DNA of 64,000 nt from CAVRRZ01 sp963723745 (GTDB lineage Bacteria; Actinomycetota; Actinomycetes; Mycobacteriales; Geodermatophilaceae): NCBI GenBank assembly GCA_963723745.1, contig CAVRRZ010000006.1, positions 248,001-312,000 on the forward strand. Direction: 5' to 3'. The notes beneath the pieces are model-generated. The model was not told the DNA's origin, made no database searches, and saw only the letters and a program-made list of their open reading frames with translations. Position numbers and translations under genes: made by a program. Of this stretch, positions 19,071 through 27,880 are shown in pieces. Numbering within the stretch: the first letter of the stretch is position 1; every line of letters starts with the position of its first letter.

Positions 19071-19076
19071 TAGCCT
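19071..19076 (+). promoter_or_regulatory. -10 element of dinB
   Basis: TAGCCT fits TANNNT and sits 9 bp before the LexA box, the same geometry as at the dnaE2 promoter. The -35 is weak. Confidence 0.5.
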
Positions 19077-19085
19077 TGCTCCTTG

Positions 19086-19101
19086 TCGAACGCATGTTCG
19101 A
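19086..19101 (+). promoter_or_regulatory. LexA (SOS) box upstream of dinB
   Basis: TCGAACGCATGTTCGA matches TCGAAC-N4-GTTCGA at all fixed positions and ends 16 bp before the dinB start codon. It also lies in the leader region of the divergent repeat-peptide gene, about 175 bp from its start. Confidence 0.9.
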
Positions 19102-19117
19102 CCAGAGGGGAGGACCT

Positions 19118-20440
19118 GTGGCAACGCCCGCCGGCCGGGCGGACGGGTGCACCGTCCTGCACGTCGACATGGACGCGTTCTTCGCCAGTGTCGAGGTCCG
19201 CCGCCGCCCCGACCTGGCGGGCACGCCGGTGATCGTCGGCGGGGCCGGCAACCGCGGGGTGGTCACCTCCGCCACCTACGAGGCGCGCCGCTACGGCGTG
19301 CACGCCGCGATGCCCACCGCTCGCGCCCTGCGGCTGTGCCCCACCGCCACGGTGCTGCCCGGCGACATGAACCTCTACCTGGAGGTCTCGCGGTCGGTCA
19401 TGGCGCTGTTCCGCTCGATCACGCCGCTGGTCGAGCCGCTGTCGCTGGACGAGGCCTTCCTGGACGTCACTGGGGCCGGTCGCCGGCTCGGGGACGCGGC
19501 GGAGATCGGCGAGTACCTGCGCGCCCGGGTCTTCGACGAGCAGGGCATCACCTGCTCGGTCGGCGTGGCCGGTAGCAAGTTCGTGGCCAAGCTGGCCTCG
19601 ACCCGGGCCAAACCGGATGGGCTGATGGTCGTCCGACCCGGTGAGGTCATCGACTTCCTGCACCCGCTGCCGGTCGGCGCCCTGTGGGGTGTGGGACCCA
19701 AGACCGAGGAGACATTGCTCCGGTTCGGCCTGCGCACCGTCGGCGACCTCGCCCACGTGCCGACGAAGACCCTGCAGCGGGCGGTGGGTGCGGGCACCGG
19801 GGTGCACCTGCACGAGCTGGCCTGGGGCCGCGACCCGCGGCGGGTGGTGCCCGACGAGCCGGAGAAGTCCACCGGTCACGAGGAGACGTTCGGTACGGAC
19901 GTCGACGATCCGGCGATCATCCACCGTGAGCTGCTGCTGCTGTCGGAACGGACGGCGGGCCGACTGCGCGCCGGGGGGTGGCTGGCGCGCACCGTGACGA
20001 TCAAGGTGCGGTTCGCCGACTTCGCCACCCTCACCCGCAGCCGCACCCTCGACGTGCCCAGCGACGTGGGGCAGGAGCTCTACGAGACCGCGCGCGCCCT
20101 GTTCGACGCCCTCGGCCTGGACCGGGCGCGGATCCGGCTGGTCGGGGTCCGTGCCGAGCGGCTGGTCGAGGTGGGCTCCGCGCCGCAGCAACTCGAACTC
20201 GGCGCGCGGGAACACGGCCGGCGGGAGGCCGAGCTGGCCGCCGACCGTGCCGCCCGGCGGTTCGGCGCCGGAGCGGTGCGTCCGGCCACCCTGCTCCGGC
20301 GGGGCGGGCGGCCGGGCTCGGACGGCCGGCGCGATGCGGCCAGCCGGCCCGGTACCGACGTCGTCCGGCGCCCGGCCGGGGCTCTCCGAGCCGCCCCCGA
20401 AGGGCAGTCGACCATGCCCTTCGCCCACCCGGAGGAGTGA
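19118..20440 (+). CDS. dinB: DNA polymerase IV, Y family
   Basis: An intact 440-residue translesion polymerase. Catalytic motifs: VLHVDMDAFFASVEVRRRPD near the N-terminus, YEARRYGVHAAMPTARAL, and LSLDEAFLDVTGAGRRLG with the Asp-Glu pair; then CSVGVAGSKFVAKLAS and the HhH region VGALWGVGPKTEETLLRFGL; little-finger domain from about residue 240. QQLELG near residue 365 resembles a beta-clamp binding motif. GTG 19118 has GGGGAGGA just upstream. The LexA box over its promoter predicts SOS induction together with dnaE2. The C-terminal 60 residues are Arg/Ala-rich and probably disordered. Confidence 0.95.
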   Translation: MATPAGRADGCTVLHVDMDAFFASVEVRRRPDLAGTPVIVGGAGNRGVVTSATYEARRYGVHAAMPTARALRLCPTATVLPGDMNLYLEVSRSVMALFRSITPLVEPLSLDEAFLDVTGAGRRLGDAAEIGEYLRARVFDEQGITCSVGVAGSKFVAKLASTRAKPDGLMVVRPGEVIDFLHPLPVGALWGVGPKTEETLLRFGLRTVGDLAHVPTKTLQRAVGAGTGVHLHELAWGRDPRRVVPDEPEKSTGHEETFGTDVDDPAIIHRELLLLSERTAGRLRAGGWLARTVTIKVRFADFATLTRSRTLDVPSDVGQELYETARALFDALGLDRARIRLVGVRAERLVEVGSAPQQLELGAREHGRREAELAADRAARRFGAGAVRPATLLRRGGRPGSDGRRDAASRPGTDVVRRPAGALRAAPEGQSTMPFAHPEE

Positions 20441-20500
20441 TCACCCCGACACGGCGGCGGGTCGCCGCGCCGTCGCCTTTCGCAGCCTGCAAAGGGCTCG

Positions 20501-20531
20501 TATCCTCGGAGACACCTCCGGAGGCGTCTCC
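20501..20531 (+). promoter_or_regulatory. Promoter -10 and adjacent 24-bp palindrome before the DUF3040 gene
   Basis: TATCCT (20501-20506) fits a -10. It is followed at 20508-20531 by a near-perfect palindrome with arms GGAGAC and GTCTCC around CCTCCGGAGG (one mismatched pair), placed over the expected transcription start. It could be an operator or a 5' hairpin. Confidence 0.5.
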
Positions 20532-20564
20532 GGTGGTATTGGCTCCGCCCTACTGGAGGTCGAC

Positions 20565-20972
20565 GTGCCGCTCTCCGAGCACGAGCAGCGTCTGCTGGAG
20601 CAGATCGAGCGCGCCCTCGTCGATGACGACCCCAAGTTCGCCTCCTCGGTTCGCACCGGCGACCGGCGGCTCAAGGCCCGCCGCAAGCTGCAGATCGGTG
20701 GCCTGCTGTTCGTCCTCGGCCTCGGCCTGCTGGTGGGCGGCGGTGCCGTCGCCCAGTCGGTGCCCATCGGCGTCATCGGGTTCCTGGTGATGTTCAGCGG
20801 TGGTGCCCTCGTCGTCCTCAACTACACGAACGCCACCGGCGCCGTCGAGACCGGCGGCGGGCCGATCGGCGGCCCGGCCGGCCCGGCCCGTGGCGGTCGC
20901 GGCAAGGCGGTCCGCCGTCAGCCGCTCAAGAACCGGCTCGAGGAGCGTTTCCGCCGCCGCTACGACCAGTAG
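20565..20972 (+). CDS. DUF3040 family membrane protein
   Basis: A 135-residue protein with the DUF3040 opening MPLSEHEQRLLEQIERALVD (GTG start), a charged segment, then two membrane helices (LLFVLGLGLLVGGGAVAQSV and IGVIGFLVMFSGGALVVLNY) and a basic, Gly-rich tail ending in RFRRRYDQ. Function unknown; the family is common in actinobacteria and frequently lies near the division cluster. GTG 20565 is preceded by GGAGG with 5 nt spacing. Intact, separated from the convergent transglutaminase gene by a strong terminator. Confidence 0.92.
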   Translation: MPLSEHEQRLLEQIERALVDDDPKFASSVRTGDRRLKARRKLQIGGLLFVLGLGLLVGGGAVAQSVPIGVIGFLVMFSGGALVVLNYTNATGAVETGGGPIGGPAGPARGGRGKAVRRQPLKNRLEERFRRRYDQ

Positions 20973-20994
20973 CAGCTCAGCGCGTCCGGCCGAC

Positions 20995-21023
20995 GGCCGT
21001 CGTCCCTGCGCGGGACGGCGGCC
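20995..21023. terminator. Bidirectional terminator hairpin
   Basis: GGCCGTCGTCCC (20995-21006) pairs with GGGACGGCGGCC (21012-21023) over 12 positions with one G-U, loop of 5 nt. It lies between the convergent DUF3040 and transglutaminase genes. No U tract, as usual in high-GC actinobacteria. Confidence 0.7.
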
Positions 21024-21064
21024 GCCGTCGTCTCCGGGCACCGAACCCGCGATCGGCAGGAAGC

Positions 21065-23467
21065 TCAGGCGGTGCGTGACCGGCGGAACCGCTCGCCCAG
21101 CTGCCGGGCGCCGTCCACCACCCGCTCGCCGAGTGACGTCCGCAGCGATGCGGGCCACAGCACGGCCCACCACCGCACGCGGCGGGGGACGGCGTGCTGC
21201 AGCCCCCGGCGGGCGGTGCGCAGCGCCGCTCGCAGCACGTCGACCTGCTCGGGGTCGACCGCTGCCGACCGGCCGTAGGTCGCGGCCTCCTCGGCCAGTG
21301 CCAGGCGGAGCACCGACTGCTCGACCCGCTCGGCGACCAGTGCGTCGGGGACGTGCCCGGCCTCGCCCGCGAGCCTGCGGGCGGTCTCCCGCGGCGTCCA
21401 CGAGGGGTCGGTCGGCAGGCGGAGGTCCTGCACCGTCGCGGTGAGCTCGTCCCACAGCTCCCGGGGATCGTCGGCGTGCATCCGGCGCCGGCGCTGCACC
21501 GCACGGGCCGTGGCCGGCACCGCGAGCAGGAGGGCGAGCGCCAGGGTCGCGGCGGCTCCCATGGCCACCGGCCGCACCCAGGACGTTGCGGCGTCGGTCC
21601 CGCCGAGCTCGGGGATCGCCGTCGCGCCGCGGTCGGCCCGGGCGGTCGGCGCCGCGGTCGGCGCCGCCGAGGGCTCGCTCGGGCTGCCCGGCGTCCCGTC
21701 CGGACCGTCCGAGGCGCGCGGCGCCCAGGGAAGTGCGACCGACCGGTCGGCGGCGATCGGGGTCGGGTCGAACGGCACCCACCCCAGGCCGCCGAAGTAG
21801 ACCTCCACCCAGGCGTGCGCGTCGTCGGTGGTCACCAGCCGCGAGCCGTCGGACTGGACCTCGCCCGGCGTGTACCCGAGCGCCACCCGGGCCGGAACGC
21901 CGGCGGCGCGGACCATGACCGCCATCGCTCCGGCGTACTGCTCGCAGTAGCCGCGCTTGAGCCGCAGGAAGTTGACCAGGTCGTCGTCGCTGGTGCCCGG
22001 AGCCGTCGAGAGGCTGTAGATGAAGCCGTTGTCGCGGTCGGTCAGGTAGTCGTGGATGCGCCGCACCCGCTCGTAGGGCGTCTGCGCTCCGGCCACGAGC
22101 TCGGTGACCAGCGCGGTGACCGAGCCGTCGAGCTCGGGCAGCTCGGTGAACCGCTGCTGCACCGGGTCGGCAGGATCCAGGCCGGGCGCGTCCTGCAGCA
22201 GCGCCGGGCTGGGCTCGGGCTGGTCGGCCACCACCACCCAGGTGCGCCGCTCGGTGGTCGTGTCCCGGCCGAACACCGTGCCGGTCGACGGGTCGAACCG
22301 CCAGTTCTCGGGGTCGGGAACCTGCACCGCCAGCGGCGACCAGAGCACCGGCATGAACCGGTCGTCGTGCCCCCGGGCCGTGAACCGCGCCACCACCTGG
22401 CGCCGGGTCTGCCCCTCCGGCAGCGGGGACAGCTCAGGCTCGGCCACCGACAGCTCGCCGTCGAGGTTGCTCATGGCCCAGCCGTTCTCGACGTCGTACT
22501 CGTCCAGGACGACCGCGCGCAGGTGCCCGAGGTCGGGGGCGTCCGCCTCCACCGTCATCAGGTCGGTCGGCTCGGGCAGGGTGAGCTGGCCCTGGAGTTC
22601 CGCGACCGGGTCCAGGGCCGTGCCGACCGTGCCGCCCGGTCCCGTGCCACCGCCCAGGCCGGTTCCGAACGAGCCCTCCGGCAGCGTGGGGACGACGGAC
22701 CCGAGCAGCACGCCGGCCGCCATGGCGAGGACGCCGATGCGCAGGGCGCGGGAACCGGTGCCGCTGGTGGCGCGGGCGGTGGCCCGGTCCGCCCCGGCCA
22801 GCCGACGCCGCTGGTCGGCCCACAGGAGCAGGGCGAACCCGGCCCCGGGGGCCACCAGCGCGGCGAGTCCGATGCTTCCCGTCACCGTGCTGACCGGCAC
22901 GCAGTAGAGGCCGAGCAGGCCGAGGCCGGCCAGGCCCGCCTGGCGGCCGGCGACCGCGATCAGGTCGATGGCCACCGCGATGAGTCCGACCAGCACCGTG
23001 GTCAGGGCCACCAGTCCGGTGAGCGGCAGCGCGGGGGTGGCCTGCTCGCGCAGCTCGGCCGAGCCCTCGGACAGGACCGACACCAGGTCGGCCATGCTCT
23101 CGCCCGTGGGCAGCGCCGTGGCCACCGCATCGGCCGGTGCGTAGAACAGGGTGAGCACGCACAGCACCGCGCCCACCTGGAGTGCAGGGACGGCGAGGAG
23201 GCCGATCGCGCCCAGCCACCTCGGAACCGGACGGCCCGCACGCAACCGCGCCCACAGCGCGGGGCCGACCCGGCGCAGCAGCAGCCCGGTGCCGTACACC
23301 ACGAGGACGACCGCCAGCACCGGCCGCAGCCATGCGGTCGTGCTGAACACCGGCAGCAGCGCGAAGGAGCCGAGCAGGGTGGCGCCGGCCGCCGCCAGCG
23401 CGGCCCGCCGGTCCTCCCGGGTCATGCCCGCTGCCGCCTGATCGGCCACCCCGGTCACCCCGGTCAC
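21065..23467 (-). CDS. Transglutaminase-like membrane protein (TgpA type)
   Basis: An intact 800-residue protein. Several membrane helices fill residues about 15-240; then a periplasmic/extracellular region with a transglutaminase core: RLKRGYCEQYAGAMAVMVRA (Cys), TTDDAHAWVEVYFGGLGWVP (His) and FDPTP (Asp). A further helix (VAMGAAATLALALLLAVPAT) and a cytoplasmic C-terminal domain DUF4129-like follow. TgpA-type proteins sit with MoxR and DUF58 proteins in many bacteria; their substrate is unknown. GTG 23467 overlaps the DUF58 stop (GTGA) and starts VTGVTGVADQ. The frame remains open far upstream into DUF58, which is not part of this protein. Confidence 0.9.
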   Translation of the reverse strand: MTGVTGVADQAAAGMTREDRRAALAAAGATLLGSFALLPVFSTTAWLRPVLAVVLVVYGTGLLLRRVGPALWARLRAGRPVPRWLGAIGLLAVPALQVGAVLCVLTLFYAPADAVATALPTGESMADLVSVLSEGSAELREQATPALPLTGLVALTTVLVGLIAVAIDLIAVAGRQAGLAGLGLLGLYCVPVSTVTGSIGLAALVAPGAGFALLLWADQRRRLAGADRATARATSGTGSRALRIGVLAMAAGVLLGSVVPTLPEGSFGTGLGGGTGPGGTVGTALDPVAELQGQLTLPEPTDLMTVEADAPDLGHLRAVVLDEYDVENGWAMSNLDGELSVAEPELSPLPEGQTRRQVVARFTARGHDDRFMPVLWSPLAVQVPDPENWRFDPSTGTVFGRDTTTERRTWVVVADQPEPSPALLQDAPGLDPADPVQQRFTELPELDGSVTALVTELVAGAQTPYERVRRIHDYLTDRDNGFIYSLSTAPGTSDDDLVNFLRLKRGYCEQYAGAMAVMVRAAGVPARVALGYTPGEVQSDGSRLVTTDDAHAWVEVYFGGLGWVPFDPTPIAADRSVALPWAPRASDGPDGTPGSPSEPSAAPTAAPTARADRGATAIPELGGTDAATSWVRPVAMGAAATLALALLLAVPATARAVQRRRRMHADDPRELWDELTATVQDLRLPTDPSWTPRETARRLAGEAGHVPDALVAERVEQSVLRLALAEEAATYGRSAAVDPEQVDVLRAALRTARRGLQHAVPRRVRWWAVLWPASLRTSLGERVVDGARQLGERFRRSRTA

Positions 23468-24837
23468 GCCGGCACCTCCCGGGCGCCGGCCGGCGCCGGC
23501 AGAGCACCCCCGGGCCGGCCGAGCTCGGCCCAGACCTGCTCGACCGCGGAGTCCGCCCGTGCCACGGCGACCAGCCAGCCGGCGGCCCGCAGCAGCGCCA
23601 CGGCCGCGTCGCGCTGGGCGTCCAGTTCGGCGCGCGCAGCGGCCGTGAGGGAGCGGCGGCCGCGCACCAGCCCGGCCTCGGCCCAGCTGCCGACGTCGGC
23701 GAGGACGGCGCAGTCGGTGACGGGCCCGGAGCGGGCGCGCACCAGGTCGACCAGCGTCGTCGGGACCGACCGCGCCGAGCAGGCAGACGACCGGGCCGTC
23801 GCCGGCCGCGCGGCACAGCTGCTCGATGGCCGGGCCCAGGCGGGACACCCGCGTCGGGCGGACGACGGCCAGCCGCTCGAGCAGCTCGGTCGCGGTCAGC
23901 CCGCCGCGGCCCGCGGCCGGCCGGAGCTCGCCGGAGTCGGTGACCGTGCGCAGCACCGCGCCCCGTCCGCCCAGCGTGGTGCCGATGCTGGCCGCCGCCT
24001 CGACCATCCATTCGAGGCTGTCCGCGGGCGGTGACGGGTCCCCGGGCGCGCCGAAGGGCGCGGTCCCTGCCTCGCGGCGGACGACGAGGTGGGCGCGGGA
24101 ACGGGTGTCGAGCAACAGCGTCGCCTGGGACCGCCAGGGCCGTTCCTCCAGGCGCACCATGAGCTCACCGGTGCGTGCGGTGGCCCGCCAGTGCACCTTG
24201 CGCAGGTCGTCGCCGTGCCGGTACTCGCGCGTGCTGACGTCGTCCTCACCGTGCACGGCGATCGACCGGCGCGCGCCCTCGCCGCCACCGCCGTGCCCGC
24301 CGGAGGGGCCACCGCGACCCAGCGGGCGCACCCGGGGCACGACGAGCAGCGGTGGCGGTGTCGGTGCCGGCCGCGGTGCGCTCGACGAGGCCGAAGGGGT
24401 CGACGAGGCGCAGCCGCAGCGGGCCGAGCACGTGCCGGCCACGCCGGTGCGCCGGGCACGCGGTAGTGCAGCGCCGCGGTGCCGCGCCCGGCCAGCCGCT
24501 CGACCACGAACGCGGGGCCGGTCCGAGCTCGGGCGGGAGCTGCTCCGACGAGCAGCCACAGCCCGCCCGGGCGCCGGTCGGCGTTGGTGACCTCGAGGAG
24601 CACGTCGGCGCTGCCGCCCCGGGGCACCCGGGCCGGGGTGACCGTGCGGCGGGAGCTCAGCCGGAACCGCTCGCTGGCCACGCTCAGCGCCGAGAGCAGC
24701 GGCAGGGCGAGGACGAAGACGGCGAGCTGGACGAGTGCCCGCTCGCCCAGCAGTGCGCCGAGGAGCAGCGAGCGTCAGGCCCGCCGGCCACCAGGCAGCG
24801 GCCGCGCAGGGTCAGCGCGGACCAGCGCCCTGCGCAC
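23464..24837 (-). CDS. DUF58 domain protein (frameshifted)
   Basis: N-terminal helices (ALTLRGRCLVAGG and LAVFVLALPLLSAL), a beta-rich segment (VPRGGSADVLLEVTNADRRP), then the DUF58 hallmark DDVSTREYRHGDDLRKVHWR followed by ATARTGELMVRLEERPWRSQ, and a VWA-like remainder with LLLDTRSRAHL. Proteins of this family act with MoxR AAA+ ATPases, possibly as chaperoned membrane factors. GTG 24837 overlaps the MoxR end by about 24 nt; the start and the first 30 codons need corrections near 24820 and 24765, with further breaks near 24450, 24330 and 23770. The stop overlaps the transglutaminase start. Confidence 0.8.
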
Positions 24838-25854
24838 CGGTCCGGCCACGGCCGGTCAGCGCCCGCGGGGGACCGGGCACGGTGGACAGCAGGTCGGCGA
24901 CCACCTGCTCGGCGCTGCGCCGGCCGAGGGTCGCGTCCGGCGGTGAGCAGCAGCCGGTGCGCGAGCACGGGCCCGGCCAGCGCCTGGACGTCGTCGGGCA
25001 GCACGTGGTCGCGGCCGGCGAGCGCCGCCGCGGCGCGGGCGGCGCGCAGCAGCTGCAGCCCGGCCCGCGGGGAGGCGCCCAGGCGCAGGTCGGGGGAGCG
25101 GCGGGAGGCCTCGACCAGCGGCGACGACGTAGCGGCGCACCGCCTCGGACACGTGCAGCCGGCCGACGGCCGCGACCAGGTCGCGCACCGCGGCGGCGTC
25201 GGCGACCGGGGCTGAGCGTGGTCAGCGGGTCGGTGGTCGGCGCGCTCGTCGAGCATCGCCAGCTCGGCGTCGCGGTCGGGGTAGCCCATCGAGACCCGGG
25301 CGGTGAAGCGGTCGCGCTGCGCCTCGGGCAGGGGATAGGTGCCCTCCATCTCCAGCGGGTTCTGGGTGGCCATCACCAGGAACGGCCGGGCCAGCTCGTA
25401 GCTGACGCCGTCGACGGTGACCTGGCGCTCCTCCATGCACTCCAGCAGCGCCGACTGGGTCTTGGGCGAGGCCCGGTTGATCTCGTCGGCCACGACGACG
25501 TTGGCGAAGATCGCGCCGGGCTTGAACTCGAACGCCCGGCGACTCCTGGTCGTAGATCGCCACGCCGGTGACGTCGCTGGGCAGCAGGTCGGGGGTGAAC
25601 TGGATCCGGCGCACGCTGGCGTCGATCGACGCGGCCAGCGCCTTGGCCAGCGTCGTCTTGCCGACGCCGGGCACGTCCTCGATGAGCAGGTGCCCCTCGG
25701 CCAGCAGCACCACGAGGGCCAGCCGGACGACGTCGGGCTTGCCCTGGACGACCCGGCCGATGTTCGCCGCGATCCGTGCGCCTTCCGCGGCGACGTCGAC
25801 CGACGGACCGGCCGTTCCGTCGGCGGTCCGTGTCGCCTCCGTCACGTCACCCAC
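24812..25854 (-). CDS. MoxR family AAA+ ATPase (frameshifted)
   Basis: Walker A is IEDVPGVGKTTLAKALAASI, Walker B and neighbours are VVADEINRASPKTQSALLEC, followed by MEERQVTVDGVSYELARPFL, VMATQNPLEMEGTYPLPEAQ (sensor 1) and DRFTARVSMGYPDRDAE, the classic MoxR order. The lid region LRLGASPRAGLQLLRAARAA with DHVLPDDVQALAGPVLAHRL is complete. MoxR proteins are chaperone-like ATPases paired with DUF58 or VWA proteins. ATG 25854 begins the operon moxR-DUF58-transglutaminase. Breaks near 25545, 25225, 25125 and 24940. The gene is divergent to mraZ across about 240 bp. Confidence 0.88.
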
Positions 25855-25981
25855 CGTACGTGGCCGGGCCGTATCGGTAGCGAGCCCGCTTCGGTCGTCC
25901 CGCGTCGCCCGACCGGCGCGTCGTCAGCGGCTGCCGCCTGGGGTGCGACCGGTGGAGCGGCCAGGTCACGACACGGCGTCG

Positions 25982-26027
25982 AGTGGTGTCCAGTGGGGGC
26001 TAGTGGGTTACTGTGTCGCCCGGTGGG
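25982..26027 (+). promoter_or_regulatory. mraZ operator: five GTG-centred boxes at 10-bp phase, with -10 TACTGT
   Basis: GTGG or GTG cores begin at 25983, 25993, 26003, 26013 and 26023, exactly 10 bp apart (AGTGG three times, then TGTGT and GGTGG). MraZ is known to bind direct GTGGG/TGGGN repeats with 10-bp period in its own promoter. TACTGT at 26009-26014 fits a -10, so bound MraZ would cover the promoter. Confidence 0.75.
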
Positions 26028-26092
26028 GAGGCAGGGACCGCCCAGGGGTCGCTGTGCAGGCCCACGGGAGGACCGATGCGGGGGGTGATCCG

Positions 26093-26527
26093 GTGTTCGT
26101 CGGCAGCTATCCGCTGCGTCTCGACGAGAAGGGCCGGCTCGCCCTGCCCGTCCGCTTCCGCGACCAGGTGGCCGACGGCATGGTGATCAAGAAGGGCCAG
26201 GAGCGCTGCATCTACGGCCTCACCATGGCCCGGGTCGCCGAGCAGAGCGCCGCCATGGCCGCCATGGCCCCCTCCGACACCGCCGCTGCCCGCATGCGCG
26301 CCCGCATGAGCTTCGGGTCGATGGTCGAGATCGAGCCCGACAAGACCGGCCGCATCACCATCCCCGCGAGCCTGCGCGAGTACGCGGGCCTGGACCGCGA
26401 CGTCGTCGTCGTCGGCGTCGACACCCGCTTCGAGATCTGGGACGCCGCCAACTGGGAGGCCTACGTGGCCGAGCAGGAGGCGGCCTACGCCGACATGGAG
26501 AGCGAGGGGATGCCGACGCTGTCGTGA
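26093..26527 (+). CDS. mraZ: Transcriptional regulator MraZ
   Basis: 144 residues, the usual length, with two SpoVT/AbrB-like halves: VFVGSYPLRLDEKGRLALPV and FGSMVEIEPDKTGRITIPAS. MraZ forms ring-shaped oligomers and represses the division and cell-wall cluster by binding GTGGG repeats; five such repeats lie 70-110 bp upstream. GTG 26093 is the start giving the conserved VFVGSY beginning. Intact; first gene of the dcw cluster. Confidence 0.95.
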   Translation: MFVGSYPLRLDEKGRLALPVRFRDQVADGMVIKKGQERCIYGLTMARVAEQSAAMAAMAPSDTAAARMRARMSFGSMVEIEPDKTGRITIPASLREYAGLDRDVVVVGVDTRFEIWDAANWEAYVAEQEAAYADMESEGMPTLS

Positions 26528-26895
26528 TCCCAGGCCGCCGCCCGTCGGCCCGCCACCGCGGGCCTCCGCGAGCCCCGTTCGAGCCGCCTTCCCCGCGGCT
26601 CGACCGGACCGGGCCCCAGCCGCCTTCCCCGCGGCTCGGTCCCCCGGACGCACGCAGCCGCGGCCGCACGGCGCGAGCGACGCGGCCCCCGCCCCCGCGG
26701 GGCACCACCTGACGCTCTTCCCCGACGCCAGGCGGGCCCCGCGGGGCGGACGGGCTCCCGCCCCACCGCACTCCCCCGCGCCCCACTCCGCCCCACCGGC
26801 CGACCCGCCCCACTCGCGCCCCACCTCGCCACCGCCGCGCGCCCACGCGCGGCACCATCGAGAGCGCACCCCGGACCGTTGAGAGGCAGTCGACG
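26528..26895. repeat. C-rich spacer between mraZ and rsmH with two copies of a hairpin
   Basis: No gene seen in this 368-bp gap. AGCCGC-N7-GCGGCT occurs twice (26580-26602, extended to CGAGCCGC/GCGGCTCG, and 26618-26636), both with the loop CTTCCCC; they may attenuate or terminate transcription after mraZ. Downstream the plus strand is strongly C-rich and carries five CCCCAC blocks (26761, 26781, 26791, 26808, 26819), the reverse complement of the MraZ core GTGGGG. Confidence 0.5.
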
Positions 26896-27880
26896 ATGAG
26901 CAGCACGCGAGCCCTCGCGGCCCCCGGTGCACGTGCCCGTCCTGCTGGAACGCGTCACCGAACTGCTCGCCCCCGCCTGCGCCGCCGACGGCGCCGTCCT
27001 GGTCGACGCCACCCTCGGCCTGGCCGGCCACACCCTCGCGATGCTCGACGCCCACCCCGGCCTGCGGCTGATCGGCCTCGACCGCGACCCCGACGCCCGC
27101 GCCGAGGCCGCCCGCCGGATCGAGGCCGCCGGCCACACCGACCGCGTCACCCTCGTCCCGGCCGTCTTCGACGAGCTGCCCGACGTCCTCGACCGGCTCG
27201 GCATCGACGAGGTCCAGGGCGTGCTGTTCGACCTCGGCGTCTCCTCGCTGCAGCTGGACCGGCCCGACCGCGGCTTCAGCTACTCCGCCGACGCCCCGCT
27301 GGACATGCGGATGGACCCCGCGCGGCCCGCGCACCGCCGCCGACGTCGTCAACACCTACTCCGCCGAAGGAGCTGGCCCGCGTGCTGCGGGTCTACGGCG
27401 AGGAGCGCTTCGCCTCCCGCATCGCCGCCGCGATCGACCGCGAGCGCGCGCGGGAGCCCTTCACCACGACCGCCCGGCTGGCCGAGCTGGTCCGCGACGT
27501 CGATCCCCGCCGCCACCCGCCGCACCGGCGGGCACCCGGCCAAGCGGACCTTCCAGGCGCTGCGCATCGAGGTCAACGACGAGCTCGGCGCGCTGAGCGG
27601 GCCCTGCCCGCGGCGCTGTCGAGGCCCTGGCCGTCGGCGGGCGCGTCGTCGTCATCACCTTCCACTCCCTCGAGGACCGCATCGTCAAGCAGACCCTCGC
27701 CGCGGGCGCCGCCGACCGGACGCCGCCCGAGCCTGCCGGTGCCCGCTGCCGGAGCTCGGCCCGGTCCTGCGGCTGCTCACCCGGGGCGGCGAGGCCGCCT
27801 CCGAGGCCGAGCTCGCGCGCCAACCCCGCGCCGCCTCGGCCCGGGTCCGCGCCGCCGAGCGCATCCGGAGGGCGGCATGA
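26896..27880 (+). CDS. rsmH: 16S rRNA m4C1402 methyltransferase RsmH (frameshifted)
   Basis: Conserved blocks: HVPVLLERVTELLAP, VLVDATLGLAGHTLAMLDAH (SAM motif), LIGLDRDPDARAEAARRIEA, VQGVLFDLGVSSLQLDRPDR, GFSYSADAPLDMRMD, KRTFQALRIEVNDELGAL and VITFHSLEDRIVKQ. RsmH methylates N4 of C1402 in the ribosomal P site. ATG 26896 has GAGAGG upstream but needs one base corrected near 26925; GTG 26927 (VHVPVLL) is the alternative. Further breaks near 27330, 27365, 27530, 27610 and 27730. About 320 residues. The stop overlaps the ftsL ATG (ATGA). Confidence 0.9.

Noticed and set aside
18193..19575. Plus-strand Pro/Ser-Ala repeat frame (APPS units) through the GGAD tract
   Set aside because: It is the antisense of the repeat gene, lacks a ribosome site and runs through the dinB promoter and into dinB out of frame.
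21065..24559. 1,164-codon frame suggesting a DUF58-transglutaminase fusion
   Set aside because: The frame only stays open by chance; a GTGA junction at 23464-23467 and typical ends of both families show two proteins.
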